This document shows positions 31,800-43,616 of a DNA stretch of 64,000 nt, in pieces. Both the position numbers and the translations under genes were made by a program. The notes below the pieces were generated by a model. It was given only the letters and a program-made list of their open reading frames with translations. It ran no database searches and was not told the DNA's origin. Position 1 is the first letter of the stretch, and the number at the start of each line of letters is the position of its first letter. Source of the DNA: Caballeronia telluris (GTDB lineage Bacteria; Pseudomonadota; Gammaproteobacteria; Burkholderiales; Burkholderiaceae); the NCBI RefSeq assembly GCF_001544495.1, contig NZ_FCNZ02000007.1, positions 186,001 through 250,000 on the forward strand, written 5' to 3'.

Positions 31800-32513
31800 T
31801 TACACGTGGACGAGCGTGCCTTCGTCGCCGCCCTGGACGATGCGCTTCAACGCGCCCGCCTTGGTGATCGAAAACACGCGGATCGGCAGTTTCTGGTCGC
31901 GGCACAGCGCGAAAGCCGTCGCGTCCATCACCTGCAGATTGCGGCCAATTGCCTCGTCGAAGCTGATCGTGCTGTAGCGCGTCGCGTCCGGATCCTTCTT
32001 CGGGTCGGCGGAGTATACGCCGTCCACCTTGGTCGCCTTCAACACGACTTCCGCGCCGATCTCCGAACCGCGCAATGCGGCGGCCGTATCGGTCGTGAAG
32101 AACGGGTTGCCGGTGCCGGCCGCGAAAATCACCACTTTGCCTTCCTCGAGCTGGCGAATGGCACGCGGACGGATATACGGCTCGACCACCTGGTCCATGC
32201 GCAGCGCGGATTGCACGCGCGCCTCGATCCCGGCGTGGCGCATGGCGTCCTGCAGCGCGAGCGCGTTCATCATCGTGGCGAGCATGCCCATGTAGTCGGC
32301 TGTCGCACGGTCCATGCCGGCCGCGCCGCCGGCGACGCCGCGAAAGATGTTGCCGCCGCCGATCACGACCGCGAGCTGGGTGCCCATGCGCACCACTTCA
32401 GCCACATCCGCCACCATCCGTTCGATGGTTGCGCGATTGATGCCGAAAGCATCGTCGCCCATGAGGGCTTCGCCGGAGAGCTTGAGGAGTACGCGTTTGT
32501 AGGCTATGGGCAT
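31800..32513 (-). CDS. pyrH: UMP kinase
   Basis: Phosphorylates UMP to UDP, allosterically controlled by GTP and UTP. The 237-residue amino-acid-kinase-fold protein begins [20 protein letters not shown] and has [14 protein letters not shown] and [20 protein letters not shown]. The frame is open 21 codons further upstream but that part is not family sequence; GGA lies eight bases before the ATG at 32513. A 262-base gap separates it from tsf. Confidence 0.96.
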   Translation of the reverse strand: MPIAYKRVLLKLSGEALMGDDAFGINRATIERMVADVAEVVRMGTQLAVVIGGGNIFRGVAGGAAGMDRATADYMGMLATMMNALALQDAMRHAGIEARVQSALRMDQVVEPYIRPRAIRQLEEGKVVIFAAGTGNPFFTTDTAAALRGSEIGAEVVLKATKVDGVYSADPKKDPDATRYSTISFDEAIGRNLQVMDATAFALCRDQKLPIRVFSITKAGALKRIVQGGDEGTLVHV

Positions 32514-32555
32514 ATGAGGTTCCGATCGCGCCGAGGAGGGTTGCAACAACGTAGA

Positions 32556-32585
32556 ACTGTAGGGGTGAAACGACATTTACGGCAA
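32556..32585 (-). promoter_or_regulatory. Weak promoter candidate for pyrH
   Basis: On the minus strand TTGCCG (32585-32580), 18-base spacer, TACAGT (32561-32556), each 4/6. It is in the long tsf-pyrH gap. A perfect palindrome AGGGTTAACCCT lies about 33 bases upstream of the -35 (32618-32629). Confidence 0.3.
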
Positions 32586-32775
32586 GCGCGCCAAATTCGG
32601 GCATCGCTCAGTGACACAGGGTTAACCCTTGTACCACGATGGATGCCGAACTGACTGCCCTGGCAGACTGCCTGGGAACGGGCGGAACGAATGTTCCGCC
32701 GTGTTTCCTGCGTGATGCGGATGCTGCCAGATGCCGATGTCGCGCGGCGAAACGACGTCCGCCGCGCGCAGGGAC

Positions 32776-33657
32776 TTAGCCCTGCTTTGCTGCTGCGACT
32801 TGCGCGGCCACTTCGGCGGCGAAGTCGTCCTGACGCTTCTCGATGCCTTCGCCGACGACGAACAGCGCGAACTTCTGCACCGCTGCGCCCGCTGCCTTCA
32901 GCATCTGTTCGATCGTCTGCTTGTCGTTCTTCACGAACGGCTGGTTCAGCAGCGACACTTCCTTCAGGTACTTCTGCACGCTGCCGTCGACCATCTTCGC
33001 GACGATTTCAGCCGGCTTGCCCGATTCGGCGGCCTTCTGCTCGGCGATGCTGCGTTCCTTCGCGATCAGATCGGCGGGCACTTCGTCCGACGAGAGCGAC
33101 ACCGGCTTCATCGCCGCGATGTGCATGGCGACATCACGGCCGACCTGCTCGTCCGCGCCCGAGAACTCGACGAGCACGCCGATGCGCGTGCCGTGCAGGT
33201 ACGAAGCCAGCTTGTTGCTGGTTTCGAAGCGCACGAAACGGCGGATCGAGAGGTTTTCGCCGATCTTGCCGACGAGCGCGAGACGCACGGCGTCGACCGT
33301 CGAGCTTTCGAGCGCCTGCGCGCCGAGCGCGGCGACGTCGGCCGGGTTGGTCTTCGCCACGAGTTCGGCGATAGTCTTGCCGAACGCGAGGAAGTCGTCG
33401 TTCTTCGCGACGAAGTCGGTTTCGCAGTTCAGTTCGACGAGCGCGCCCACGCCGCCTTCCACGTGCGCCGTGACGATGCCTTCAGCCGTCACGCGCGATG
33501 CCGCCTTACTCGCCTTGTTGCCGAGCTTCACGCGCAGCAGCTCTTCGGCGCGCGCCATGTCGCCGTCGGCTTCCGTCAGCGCCTTCTTGCATTCCATCAT
33601 CGGCGCGTCGGTCTTCGCGCGCAGTTCTGCCACCATGCTTGCGGTAATTGCCGCCAT
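32776..33657 (-). CDS. tsf: Translation elongation factor Ts
   Basis: Nucleotide exchange factor for EF-Tu. The 293-residue protein starts [20 protein letters not shown], with the family signatures [20 protein letters not shown] and [14 protein letters not shown]. Two ATGs are adjacent (33660 and 33657); GGAG lies six bases before the second, which gives the standard protein start. rpsB precedes it across a hairpin with a T-run. Confidence 0.97.
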   Translation of the reverse strand: MAAITASMVAELRAKTDAPMMECKKALTEADGDMARAEELLRVKLGNKASKAASRVTAEGIVTAHVEGGVGALVELNCETDFVAKNDDFLAFGKTIAELVAKTNPADVAALGAQALESSTVDAVRLALVGKIGENLSIRRFVRFETSNKLASYLHGTRIGVLVEFSGADEQVGRDVAMHIAAMKPVSLSSDEVPADLIAKERSIAEQKAAESGKPAEIVAKMVDGSVQKYLKEVSLLNQPFVKNDKQTIEQMLKAAGAAVQKFALFVVGEGIEKRQDDFAAEVAAQVAAAKQG

Positions 33658-33789
33658 CATTCGCTCCTTGAGTCTGTTTGATACGTGCCGCCGGCTCGGT
33701 GCCCGCGACAGGAATTGGGTCACAGCGGGGTTTCAGCAATCACGGCGCCCGCGCACCGGCCGGGAAATCGGCGCAAAAGAAATTCCGCT

Positions 33790-33818
33790 AAAAAAAAGGG
33801 GCCTTCAAGAAAGCCCCC
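33790..33818 (-). terminator. Terminator-like hairpin between rpsB and tsf
   Basis: On the minus strand GGGGGCTTT and AAGGCCCC pair around a short loop (33798-33818, one mismatch or bulge) and are followed by eight T (33797-33790). It probably lowers tsf expression relative to rpsB, since the pair is normally one operon. Confidence 0.7.
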
Positions 33819-33841
33819 TTTTTTGCCGGATACAGGGCTCG

Positions 33842-34594
33842 CTACGCCTCTGCGTTGACCTCGACGAACTCGTCGCCTTCGCCGCTGCGCACGGCCTGGA
33901 CCACGTCGTTCACCGCGTTCGCACGACCTTCGAGGATCGCGTCGGCCACGCCTTGCGCGTACAGCGCAACGGCCTTGCTGGCGTCGTCGTTACCCGGGAT
34001 CACGTAGTCGATGCCTTCCGGCGAGTGGTTCGTGTCGACCACGGCGATGACCGGAATGCCCAGCTTCTTGGCTTCGGTCACGGCAATCTTGTGATAGCCG
34101 ACGTCGATCACGAAGATCGCGTCCGGAATGCCGCCCATGTCCTTCACGCCGCCGATCGACTTCTGCAGCTTCGCCATTTCGCGTTCGAACAGAAGCCCTT
34201 CCTTCTTGCTCATGCGCTCGGTTTCGCCCGATTCCAGCGCTGCTTCCATGTCCTTCAGGCGCTTGATCGAAATCTTCAGCGTCTTGAAGTTGGTCAGCAT
34301 GCCGCCGAGCCAGCGTGCATTGACGAACGGCATGCCGGCGCGTTGCGCTTCTTCTTGCACCGTGTCGCGCGACTGGCGCTTCGTGCCGACGAACAGGATC
34401 GTGCCGCGATTGGCTGCCAGTTGACGCACGTACTTCAGCGCGTCGTTGTAGAGCGGCAGCGTCTTTTCGAGGTTGATGATGTGAATCTTGTTGCGATGAC
34501 CGAAGATATACGGGGCCATCTTCGGGTTCCAGAAGCGCGTTTGGTGACCGAAGTGGACACCGGCTTCCAGCATTTGACGCATGGTAACTGCCAT
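33842..34594 (-). CDS. rpsB: 30S ribosomal protein S2
   Basis: Ribosomal protein of the small-subunit head-body junction. The 250-residue protein begins [20 protein letters not shown] and contains [38 protein letters not shown] and [25 protein letters not shown] precedes the ATG by six bases. It is the first gene of the 16-gene minus-strand cluster and has a promoter candidate and a structured leader. Confidence 0.98.
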   Translation of the reverse strand: MAVTMRQMLEAGVHFGHQTRFWNPKMAPYIFGHRNKIHIINLEKTLPLYNDALKYVRQLAANRGTILFVGTKRQSRDTVQEEAQRAGMPFVNARWLGGMLTNFKTLKISIKRLKDMEAALESGETERMSKKEGLLFEREMAKLQKSIGGVKDMGGIPDAIFVIDVGYHKIAVTEAKKLGIPVIAVVDTNHSPEGIDYVIPGNDDASKAVALYAQGVADAILEGRANAVNDVVQAVRSGEGDEFVEVNAEA

Positions 34595-34620
34595 GAAATT
34601 CTCCGCGAGGGTTAGGTCTT

Positions 34621-34764
34621 AAGCCGGCTGCCGCATCCTGCGCCCGTTGTTCTTTCCGGACGCCGGACACCCTGGGTGCGCCGGCTTGCGAATCAAGTCG
34701 AAAGTCGCCTTGGTAATTAGTCGATTATGACTAATTAGACAAACGCAAACTTCACATCGACTTA
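34621..34764 (-). promoter_or_regulatory. Structured 5' leader of rpsB mRNA, possible autoregulatory element
   Basis: Two strong features lie in the predicted untranslated leader. First, arms TAATTAGTC and GACTAATTA (34714-34722 and 34729-34737) pair perfectly around a 6-base loop. Second, AAGCCGGC (34680-34687 read on minus) pairs with GCCGGCTT (34621-34628) to enclose about 51 bases with further GC-rich hairpins. Ribosomal protein S2 is known to repress its own mRNA in other bacteria; that this leader is the target is inference. Confidence 0.4.
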
Positions 34765-34771
34765 GCCAAAG

Positions 34772-34801
34772 AGTATAGCACGCGATGATTACGCCGCTCA
34801 A
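34772..34801 (-). promoter_or_regulatory. Sigma-70 promoter candidate for rpsB
   Basis: On the minus strand TTGAGC (34801-34796), 18-base spacer, TATACT (34777-34772); 4/6 and 5/6 matches. Transcription would start near 34765 and give a leader of about 170 bases. Confidence 0.6.
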
Positions 34802-35031
34802 GGCGCCAGGATAAGAGGGAACCGGCAGCGCGCGCCGGCCGGGACGTCGATCCTTGCAGCGGCGCGGCGGAGCGGGAAAACCGCGACTGCACGGAAATCG
34901 AGCCAGAAAAAGGAAGAACCCGCCTCAGGAGCCAGCCGCGCGCGGCCCGTCCCGATGCGGCGCACGGGCTAAGGTGCGATAATGCCGCTTTCGCGCGAAA
35001 GCGCCGCCTACACGATTTTTCCTGACAAGTC

Positions 35032-35841
35032 ATGTCCATTACGCTGAAAAACGACCACGACATCGCAGAGATGCGCGTCGCCTGCCGGCTCGCCAGCGAG
35101 GTGCTCGATTTCATCACGCCGCACATCGTGGCGGGCGTGACCACCGGCGAACTCGACCGCCTCTGCCATGAATTCATGGTGAAGGAGCAGGGAACGGTCC
35201 CCGCGCCGCTGAACTACCAGCCGCCCGGTTACCCGCCCTATCCGAAGGCGACCTGCATTTCGGTGAACGACGTGATCTGTCACGGCATCCCGGGGGACAA
35301 GGCGCTCAAAAGCGGCGACGCCCTGAACATCGACATCACGGTCATCAAGAACGGCTATTTCGGCGATACGAGCCGCATGTTCCTCGTCGGCGAAGGCTCG
35401 ATCCTGGCGAAGCGGCTCGTGCAGACCACGTTCGACTGCATGTGGCTCGGCATCGACCAAGTGCGCCCCGGTGCGCGCCTCGGCGACATCGGCGCCGCGA
35501 TCCAGAAGCATGCGGAGTCGCAGGGCTACAGCGTCGTGCGCGAATATTGCGGCCACGGCATCGGCCAGGTGTTCCACGAGGAGCCTCAGGTGCTCCACTA
35601 TGGACGTCCAGGCACGGGTATCGAACTGGAAGCGGGCATGATCTTCACCGTCGAGCCGATGATCAACGCCGGGCGCCGCGACATCCGCACGATGCCCGAC
35701 CAGTGGACCGTGAAAACGCGCGACCGCAGTCTGTCGGCGCAATGGGAGCATACGGTGCTCGTCACGCCGACGGGCTACGAAGTGCTGACGGTGTCGGCGG
35801 GAACGCAGGCGCCGTCACAACTGATCGCCGCGACGGCGTAA
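35032..35841 (+). CDS. map: Type I methionine aminopeptidase
   Basis: Removes the initiator methionine from new proteins after deformylation. The 269-residue enzyme has the pita-bread fold motifs [20 protein letters not shown] (metal Asp residues), [25 protein letters not shown] and QWEHTVLVT. Upstream and divergent is rpsB, a common arrangement. The deformylase that acts before it (def) is also in this window at 40808-41341. Confidence 0.97.
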   Translation: MSITLKNDHDIAEMRVACRLASEVLDFITPHIVAGVTTGELDRLCHEFMVKEQGTVPAPLNYQPPGYPPYPKATCISVNDVICHGIPGDKALKSGDALNIDITVIKNGYFGDTSRMFLVGEGSILAKRLVQTTFDCMWLGIDQVRPGARLGDIGAAIQKHAESQGYSVVREYCGHGIGQVFHEEPQVLHYGRPGTGIELEAGMIFTVEPMINAGRRDIRTMPDQWTVKTRDRSLSAQWEHTVLVTPTGYEVLTVSAGTQAPSQLIAATA

Positions 35842-35910
35842 TTCACGCGCGGGAATGCCGCGCGCAAAATTCGACCGAATCCCGATTCCGCGCCCCTTTC
35901 GAGGTAACGC

Positions 35911-35970
35911 ATGACGAGTCAGAACAGCGATCCGCCGCATCACGTGCCACCCGGCGCCCGCGCGGCCTAG
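35911..35970 (+). CDS. Possible 19-codon leader ORF before glnD
   Basis: An ATG with a good GAGGT ribosome site seven bases upstream opens a 19-codon frame ([19 protein letters not shown]) ending in TAG. It lies in the 215-base gap between map and glnD, in a different frame from glnD. It could be a regulatory small ORF or chance. No family is recognised. Confidence 0.25.
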   Translation: MTSQNSDPPHHVPPGARAA

Positions 35971-36056
35971 TGCAGAGCGCTCGCGTATTCCCGCCGGCAA
36001 GCGGACGTCCGAACGGCCGCCCGCCCCATTCAACCGCTCCCTCCCCCTTTCCGCCC

Positions 36057-38642
36057 ATGAGCGTTACTGCCGTCGCCCCGCCCTGTGACTCGCTGAAAAC
36101 GGCTTTCAAATCGCAGAAGGCCGCGCTGCTCGAGCGCTTCCAGACCGCGTCGAACGTCGATTCGCTGATGCACGCCCTCGCCCGCGCCACCGACGACGCG
36201 TTGCGCGGCGCCTGGGACGCCTGCGAAATGCCGTCGTGGGCGGCGCTCGTGGCGGTCGGCGGCTACGGACGCGGCGAACTGGCACCCTATTCCGACGTCG
36301 ACATCCTCGTGCTGCTGCCGGACCACAAGCCGGCCGATTCGGGCGACGCCGACCTCACCGCGCGCATCGAGCGCTTCATCGGCATGGCGTGGGATATCGG
36401 GCTCGACATCGGCAGCAGTGTGCGCTCGGTCGCGCAATGCATCGACGAAGCGAGCAATGACGTGACCGTGCTCACGTCGCTCCTGGAAGCGCGGCGGGTC
36501 TGGGGCGACACGCCGCTTTTCCAGCTGTTTCGCGAGCGCTACCAGCAGACGCTCGATCCGCGCGCGTTCTTCCAGGCGAAAGTGCTGGAAATGCGCCAGC
36601 GGCACGCCAAATTCCAGGACACGCCGTACAGCCTCGAACCGAACGTCAAGGAAAGCCCGGGCGGCCTGCGCGACCTGCAACTCATCCTGTGGATCTCGCG
36701 CGCGGCGGGCTTCGGCAGCAGCTGGCGCGAACTCGACCTGCGCGGCCTCATCACCGAACGCGAAGCGCGCGAACTGCGCCGCAACGAAGGCTTCCTGAAG
36801 ACGCTGCGCGCGCGCCTGCACGTGATCGCGAAGCGTCGGCAGGACATTCTCGTGTTCGACCTGCAGACGCCGCTCGCCGAGAGCTTCGGCTTCCAGGCGA
36901 GCGCGACCAAGCGCGCGAGCGAGCAGCTGATGCGCCGCTATTACTGGGCGGCGAAAGCGGTGACGCAGCTCGCGACCATCCTGATCCAGAACGTCGAGGC
37001 GCAACTGTTCCCGTCGACGAGCGGCGTCACGCGCGTGATTTCGGGACGCTTCGTCGAGAAGCAGGGCATGCTGGAAATCGCCCGCGACGACGTGTTCGAA
37101 CGCGAACCGCACGCGATTCTCGAAGCGTTCCTGCTCTACGAACAGACGCGCGGCATCAAGGGCTTTTCGGCGCGCACGCTGCGCGCGATCTACAACGCGC
37201 GCGACCTGATGGACCGCGACTGGCGGCGCGATCCCGAAAACCGCCGGCTCTTCATGGAGATCCTGAAGCAGCCGGAAGGCATCACGCATGCATTCCGGCT
37301 CATGAACCAGACGAGCGTGCTCGGGCGCTATCTGCTGAATTTCCGGCGCATCGTCGGGCAGATGCAGCACGACCTGTATCACGTCTACACCGTCGACCAG
37401 CACATCCTGATGGTGCTGCGCAATCTCAGGCGCTTCGCAATCGCCGAGCATGCGCACGAGTATCCGTTCTGCAGCCAGATCATCGGCAACTTCGAGCGTC
37501 CGTGGGTGCTCTACGTGGCCGCGCTCTTTCACGACATCGCGAAGGGCCGCGGTGGCGATCACTCGACGCTCGGCATGGTCGACGCGCGGCGCTTCTGCCG
37601 CGAGCACGACATCGGCACCGAGGACACCGCGCTGATCGTGTGGCTCGTCGAGCAGCATCTGACGATGAGCCAGGTCGCGCAGAAGCAGGACACGAGCGAT
37701 CCCGAAGTGATCAAGCAGTTTGCCGCGCTGGTGAAAACCGAGCGGCGGCTGTCGGCGCTGTATCTTTTGACCGTCGCCGATATTCGCGGCACGAGTCCGA
37801 AGGTCTGGAATGCGTGGAAAGGCAAGCTGCTCGAAGACCTTTACCGCGCAACGCGCGCCGTGCTCGGCGGCGCCGAACCCGACGCGCATTCGGAACTGAA
37901 ATCGCGCCAGGAAGAGGCGCTCGCGCTTCTGCGGCTCGAAACGGTCCCCGAAAACGCGCAGCGCCGCTTGTGGGACCAGCTCGACGTCGGCTATTTCCTG
38001 CGTCACGACGCCGCCGATATCGCATGGCAGACGCGCGTGCTTTACAAGCACGTCGAGAGCGTCAAACCGATCGTGCGCGCGCGGCCGTCGCCGATCGGCG
38101 CGGGTCTGCAGGTGCTCGTGTACGTGAAGGATCGCCCGGATCTTTTCGCCGCGATCTGCGGCTATTTCGACAAGAACGGCCTGTCCGTGCTCGACGCGCG
38201 CGTGAGCACGACGCGTCACGGCTACGCGCTCGACAACTTTCTGGTCGCGCATCCGGACCATGACGGGCATTATCGCGACATCGCGAATCTGGTCGAGGAG
38301 CAGCTTGGCACGCTGCTCACGGCCGAACGCATCTTGCCGGAGCCGTCGAAGGGACGACTGTCGCGGCTCGTGCGCACTTTTCCGATCACACCGCGCGTGG
38401 ACCTGCGTCCCGACGAGCGCGGCCAATACTACATCCTGTCCGTGTCTGCGAACGACCGGCAGGGCCTCCTTTATTCGATCGCGCGGGTTCTGGCGCACCA
38501 CCGGATCGGCGTGCAGGCGGCGCGGATCAACACGCTCGGCGAACGCGTCGAGGACGTGTTCCTGCTCGACGGCAAAGGCCTTTCCAGCAACCGGACCCAG
38601 ATTCAGGTCGAAACCGAACTGCTGCGCGCGATCGCAGCCTGA
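36057..38642 (+). CDS. glnD: [Protein-PII] uridylyltransferase / uridylyl-removing enzyme
   Basis: Senses glutamine and modifies or demodifies PII proteins, so it sits at the top of nitrogen control. The 861-residue protein has the nucleotidyltransferase motif [15 protein letters not shown] (residues 68-82, catalytic Asp80 and Asp82), the HD hydrolase domain ([12 protein letters not shown], about residue 490), and two C-terminal ACT domains ([40 protein letters not shown]). The open frame runs upstream through map in another frame, but the family sequence begins at MSVTAVAPP (36057). No strong Shine-Dalgarno is seen. Confidence 0.96.
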   Translation: MSVTAVAPPCDSLKTAFKSQKAALLERFQTASNVDSLMHALARATDDALRGAWDACEMPSWAALVAVGGYGRGELAPYSDVDILVLLPDHKPADSGDADLTARIERFIGMAWDIGLDIGSSVRSVAQCIDEASNDVTVLTSLLEARRVWGDTPLFQLFRERYQQTLDPRAFFQAKVLEMRQRHAKFQDTPYSLEPNVKESPGGLRDLQLILWISRAAGFGSSWRELDLRGLITEREARELRRNEGFLKTLRARLHVIAKRRQDILVFDLQTPLAESFGFQASATKRASEQLMRRYYWAAKAVTQLATILIQNVEAQLFPSTSGVTRVISGRFVEKQGMLEIARDDVFEREPHAILEAFLLYEQTRGIKGFSARTLRAIYNARDLMDRDWRRDPENRRLFMEILKQPEGITHAFRLMNQTSVLGRYLLNFRRIVGQMQHDLYHVYTVDQHILMVLRNLRRFAIAEHAHEYPFCSQIIGNFERPWVLYVAALFHDIAKGRGGDHSTLGMVDARRFCREHDIGTEDTALIVWLVEQHLTMSQVAQKQDTSDPEVIKQFAALVKTERRLSALYLLTVADIRGTSPKVWNAWKGKLLEDLYRATRAVLGGAEPDAHSELKSRQEEALALLRLETVPENAQRRLWDQLDVGYFLRHDAADIAWQTRVLYKHVESVKPIVRARPSPIGAGLQVLVYVKDRPDLFAAICGYFDKNGLSVLDARVSTTRHGYALDNFLVAHPDHDGHYRDIANLVEEQLGTLLTAERILPEPSKGRLSRLVRTFPITPRVDLRPDERGQYYILSVSANDRQGLLYSIARVLAHHRIGVQAARINTLGERVEDVFLLDGKGLSSNRTQIQVETELLRAIAA

Positions 38643-38648
38643 GAAATT

Positions 38649-40283
38649 ATGCGCGTCAAACTGACAGCCAAACATCCGCGCCCGGCGACGCCGGCGCGTT
38701 CCCCCGTTCGTTCCGGCAGCGCTGCCGGACGCAAGCCCGTACGGGCGGAAGGGCCGGCCGGACCTCGGCCCGCGGGACCGAAGACCGGCGCGCCGCGTGA
38801 GGGACGGCCGGATTCGCGGCCTGCCGGCGGTGAACGCGGTCCGCGTCCTTCGTCTGGCGACCGCGCCGGGAGTACTGGCGAGCGTCGTCCGTTCAAAGCG
38901 CGTGGTGACGATTCGCGATCCGCTGGCGGTGGTGAACGTGGCCCACGTCCGTCGTTCGGCGACCGTGGCGCCCAGCGTGGCGATCGAGCCGGAAGCTCCG
39001 ACGAACGTCGTCCGTTCAAAGCGCGTGGCGACGATTCGCGCCCCGCTGGCGGTGGTGAACGCGGACCGCGTCCGTCGTTCGGCGACCGTGGCGCCCCGCG
39101 CGGCGATCGCGCCGGAAGCTCCGACGACCGTCGTCCGTTCAAGGCCCGTGGTGACGATTCGCGATCCGCTGGCGGTGGTGAACGCGGTCCGCGTCCTTCG
39201 TTCGGCGACCGTGGCGCCCCGCGTGGCGATCGCGCCGGAAGTACCGACGAGCGTCGTCCGTTCAAAGCGCGTGGTGACGATTCGCGATCCGCTGGCGGTG
39301 GTGAACGCGGACCGCGTCCGTCGTTCGGCGACCGTGGCGCCCCGCGTGGCGATCGCGCCGGAAGCTCCGACGAGCGTCGTCCGTTCAAATCGCGTGGCGA
39401 CGATTCGCGCCCGCCGCGGCCGTCCCTCGACCGTCCGCGTCGCGACAATGAACGCTCGTCGGCAAAATCAACGCCCAAACCCGCCGACACGCCTTCCCCG
39501 GCCCGCCAGGCGCGCGCCGGCGAGGAAGGCCTCGTGCGCCTGTCGAAAGTGATGTCCGAGCTGGGCCTGTGCTCGCGTCGCGAAGCCGACGAGTGGATCG
39601 AAAAAGGCTGGGTGCTCGTCGACGGCGTGGTGATCGACACGCTCGGCACGCGCATCCGTCCCGACCAGAACGTCGAAATCCTGCCCGCGGCGCACGCCAT
39701 CCAGTCGCAACTGGTGACGATCCTCGTGCACAAGCCGGTCGGCTATGTCTCAGGCCAGGCCGAAGACGGCTATCAACCCGCCGTCACGCTGATCAACCCC
39801 TCGAATCACTGGGCCGAGGACCATTCCGGCATCCGTTTTTCGCCGAACCATCTGCGCACGCTGGCGCCGGCCGGGCGCCTCGACATCGATTCCACCGGGC
39901 TTCTCGTCCTCACGCAGGACGGCCGCGTCGCGAAGCAACTGATCGGCGGCCATTCGGAAGTCGACAAGGAATATCTCGTGCGCGTGACATTCGGCGAACA
40001 CACGGTCGACGTCGACCAGCATCTGCCCGACGAGAGCCTCGCGCTCCTGCGCCACGGCCTGGAACTGGACGGCGTCCCGCTCAAGACCGCCCAGGTGAGC
40101 TGGCAAAACGGCGAACAACTGCGCTTCGTGCTGCGCGAGGGCAAGAAACGCCAGGTCCGCCGCATGTGCGAGCTGGTGGGCCTTGAAGTCGTGGGGCTCA
40201 AGCGCATCCGCATGGGACACGTCACGCTCGGCGCGCTGCCCGCCGGCCAGTGGCGCTATCTGGGAGCGGACGAGACGTTCTGA
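38649..40283 (+). CDS. RsuA/RluB-family 23S rRNA pseudouridine synthase with long Arg/Gly-rich repeat domain
   Basis: The C-terminal half (about residues 290-544) is a complete RsuA/RluB/RluF-type enzyme: S4 domain (VRLSKVMSELGLCSRREADE), then the catalytic APAGRLDIDSTGLLVLTQDG with the Asp near residue 411, and REGKKRQVRRMCELVGLEVV. The first 290 residues are disordered and basic, with a short and four full copies of a 41-residue unit containing GERGPRPSFGDRGAPRGDRA and RRPFKARGDD. RG-rich extensions are known on RluB-type enzymes of this family and may bind RNA. It starts six bases after glnD. RluB is the likely subtype, not certain. Confidence 0.9.
   Translation: MRVKLTAKHPRPATPARSPVRSGSAAGRKPVRAEGPAGPRPAGPKTGAPREGRPDSRPAGGERGPRPSSGDRAGSTGERRPFKARGDDSRSAGGGERGPRPSFGDRGAQRGDRAGSSDERRPFKARGDDSRPAGGGERGPRPSFGDRGAPRGDRAGSSDDRRPFKARGDDSRSAGGGERGPRPSFGDRGAPRGDRAGSTDERRPFKARGDDSRSAGGGERGPRPSFGDRGAPRGDRAGSSDERRPFKSRGDDSRPPRPSLDRPRRDNERSSAKSTPKPADTPSPARQARAGEEGLVRLSKVMSELGLCSRREADEWIEKGWVLVDGVVIDTLGTRIRPDQNVEILPAAHAIQSQLVTILVHKPVGYVSGQAEDGYQPAVTLINPSNHWAEDHSGIRFSPNHLRTLAPAGRLDIDSTGLLVLTQDGRVAKQLIGGHSEVDKEYLVRVTFGEHTVDVDQHLPDESLALLRHGLELDGVPLKTAQVSWQNGEQLRFVLREGKKRQVRRMCELVGLEVVGLKRIRMGHVTLGALPAGQWRYLGADETF
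38829..39416 (+). repeat. Tandem 123-bp coding repeat in the pseudouridine synthase gene
   Basis: One 102-base copy (38829-38930, lacking seven codons) followed by three 123-base copies (38931-39053, 39054-39176, 39177-39299) and a fourth of at least 117 bases (39300-39416). Each encodes the 41-residue RG-rich unit; differences between copies are few (for example Ser/Pro before AGG, Asp/Glu before RRPF). High identity suggests recent duplication or ongoing copy-number change. Confidence 0.9.
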
Positions 40284-40355
40284 ACCGCGCGCCGGCCGCA
40301 AACGACCGCCCGCCGCCCGCCAAAAATACGTCGCGAAAAAACGACGCAAATACCG

Positions 40356-40399
40356 AAATCGACGCGCATGCACCCCAATCGTGCGCGTCGATTTTTTTT
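40356..40399 (+). terminator. Rho-independent terminator after the pseudouridine synthase gene
   Basis: AATCGACGCGC and GCGCGTCGATT form an 11-base-pair stem around a 15-base loop, followed by eight T. Confidence 0.85.
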
Positions 40400-40508
40400 C
40401 GAATTTTGTTTAAAGAAAATATGTCATCCATCCGATAGGCAGGTAACGCCCTTTTTACCGCCTGGAGGGCGCGTTTTCATGCTTCAGACGTCATTGGGGA
40501 GAACCGCC

Positions 40509-40742
40509 ATGTCAGTTGAGATCATTGTTCGCGAAACGAAAACCGGCCTCGAAATCATCAGCGGCCGACGACGGCTCGACGCGCTGCTCGCCCTGCGCGA
40601 CGAAGTCGTCGTGATGAGCCCGGGCATCGGAGAAGTCGTGATCGCGCGCCTGCCGGACGGGCGGCTCCAGGCGTCGGCGAACCCCGAGCACGTCAAGCTC
40701 TTCCGCCAGCCGGACGTCGGCAGCAAAAAGACATTCGCATAA
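40509..40742 (+). CDS. Small protein of unknown function with ParB-like motif
   Basis: 77 residues from MSVEIIVRETKTGLEIISGR. Not recognised with confidence. The segment GLEIISGRRRLDALLALRDE resembles the ParB/sulfiredoxin-fold sequence (E-I-x-G-x-R-R-x-x-A) seen in chromosome-partitioning ParB N-terminal domains, followed by VVVMSPGIGEVVIARLPDGR. The protein is too short for a full ParB and has no helix-turn-helix. A GGAG ribosome site lies eight bases before the ATG at 40509. It stands alone between two terminators, so it is an independent transcription unit. The frame is open upstream, through the terminator stem, which argues against an earlier start. Confidence 0.7.
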   Translation: MSVEIIVRETKTGLEIISGRRRLDALLALRDEVVVMSPGIGEVVIARLPDGRLQASANPEHVKLFRQPDVGSKKTFA

Positions 40743-40745
40743 GAC

Positions 40746-40780
40746 GAAGGCCGCTCCCCCGAGCGGCCTTCTGCGTTTTT
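40746..40780. terminator. Terminator between the small ParB-motif gene and def
   Basis: GAAGGCCGCTC (40746-40756), loop CCCC, GAGCGGCCTTC (40761-40771), then TGCGTTTTT. It mainly serves the plus-strand gene; the minus side has no T-run. Confidence 0.7.
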
Positions 40781-40807
40781 CGTGCGGCCCGAAGGCGCCG
40801 GCGACGT

Positions 40808-43470
<2,663 letters not shown>

Positions 43471-43537
43471 TCAGAAGATCGGTAAAGCGTGGCATCGGCC
43501 GGACGGCCAACCCGCGCGGGCCCGTGCGCGCGCGCAC

Positions 43538-43578
43538 AAAAAATCGCGCTCCCGGTTCAGTCCCATCGGGAGCGCGAT
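43538..43578 (-). terminator. Rho-independent terminator after zipA
   Basis: ATCGCGCTCCC (43543-43553) and GGGAGCGCGAT (43568-43578) form an 11-base-pair stem; on the minus strand it is followed by six T. Confidence 0.85.
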
Positions 43579-43616
43579 GTCGTGGTCCGGCGGGTGACGA
43601 CAGTGACGCCGGACGC

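Larger units (their letters stand above)
34595..35031. other. Intergenic region between rpsB and map
   Basis: No gene is supported. The left 170 bases are the proposed rpsB leader and promoter. The right part (34810-35031) is GC-rich and must hold the map promoter, but I see no good match. A 60-codon minus frame over 34619-34801 only overlaps the leader and is judged spurious. Confidence 0.5.

Noticed and set aside
34619-34801. 60-codon minus-strand frame in the rpsB leader
   Set aside because: Its TTG start is the -35 element and its body is the leader hairpins; no family similarity.
38829-39416. Possible CRISPR array
   Set aside because: The repeats are directly adjacent 123-base units without spacers and encode protein in frame.
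38797-39552. A second long open frame (251 codons) across the repeat tract of the pseudouridine synthase gene
   Set aside because: The 123-base repeat has no stop in this frame, so it stays open by repetition. It has no start signal or family and is overlapped by a complete, recognisable enzyme gene.
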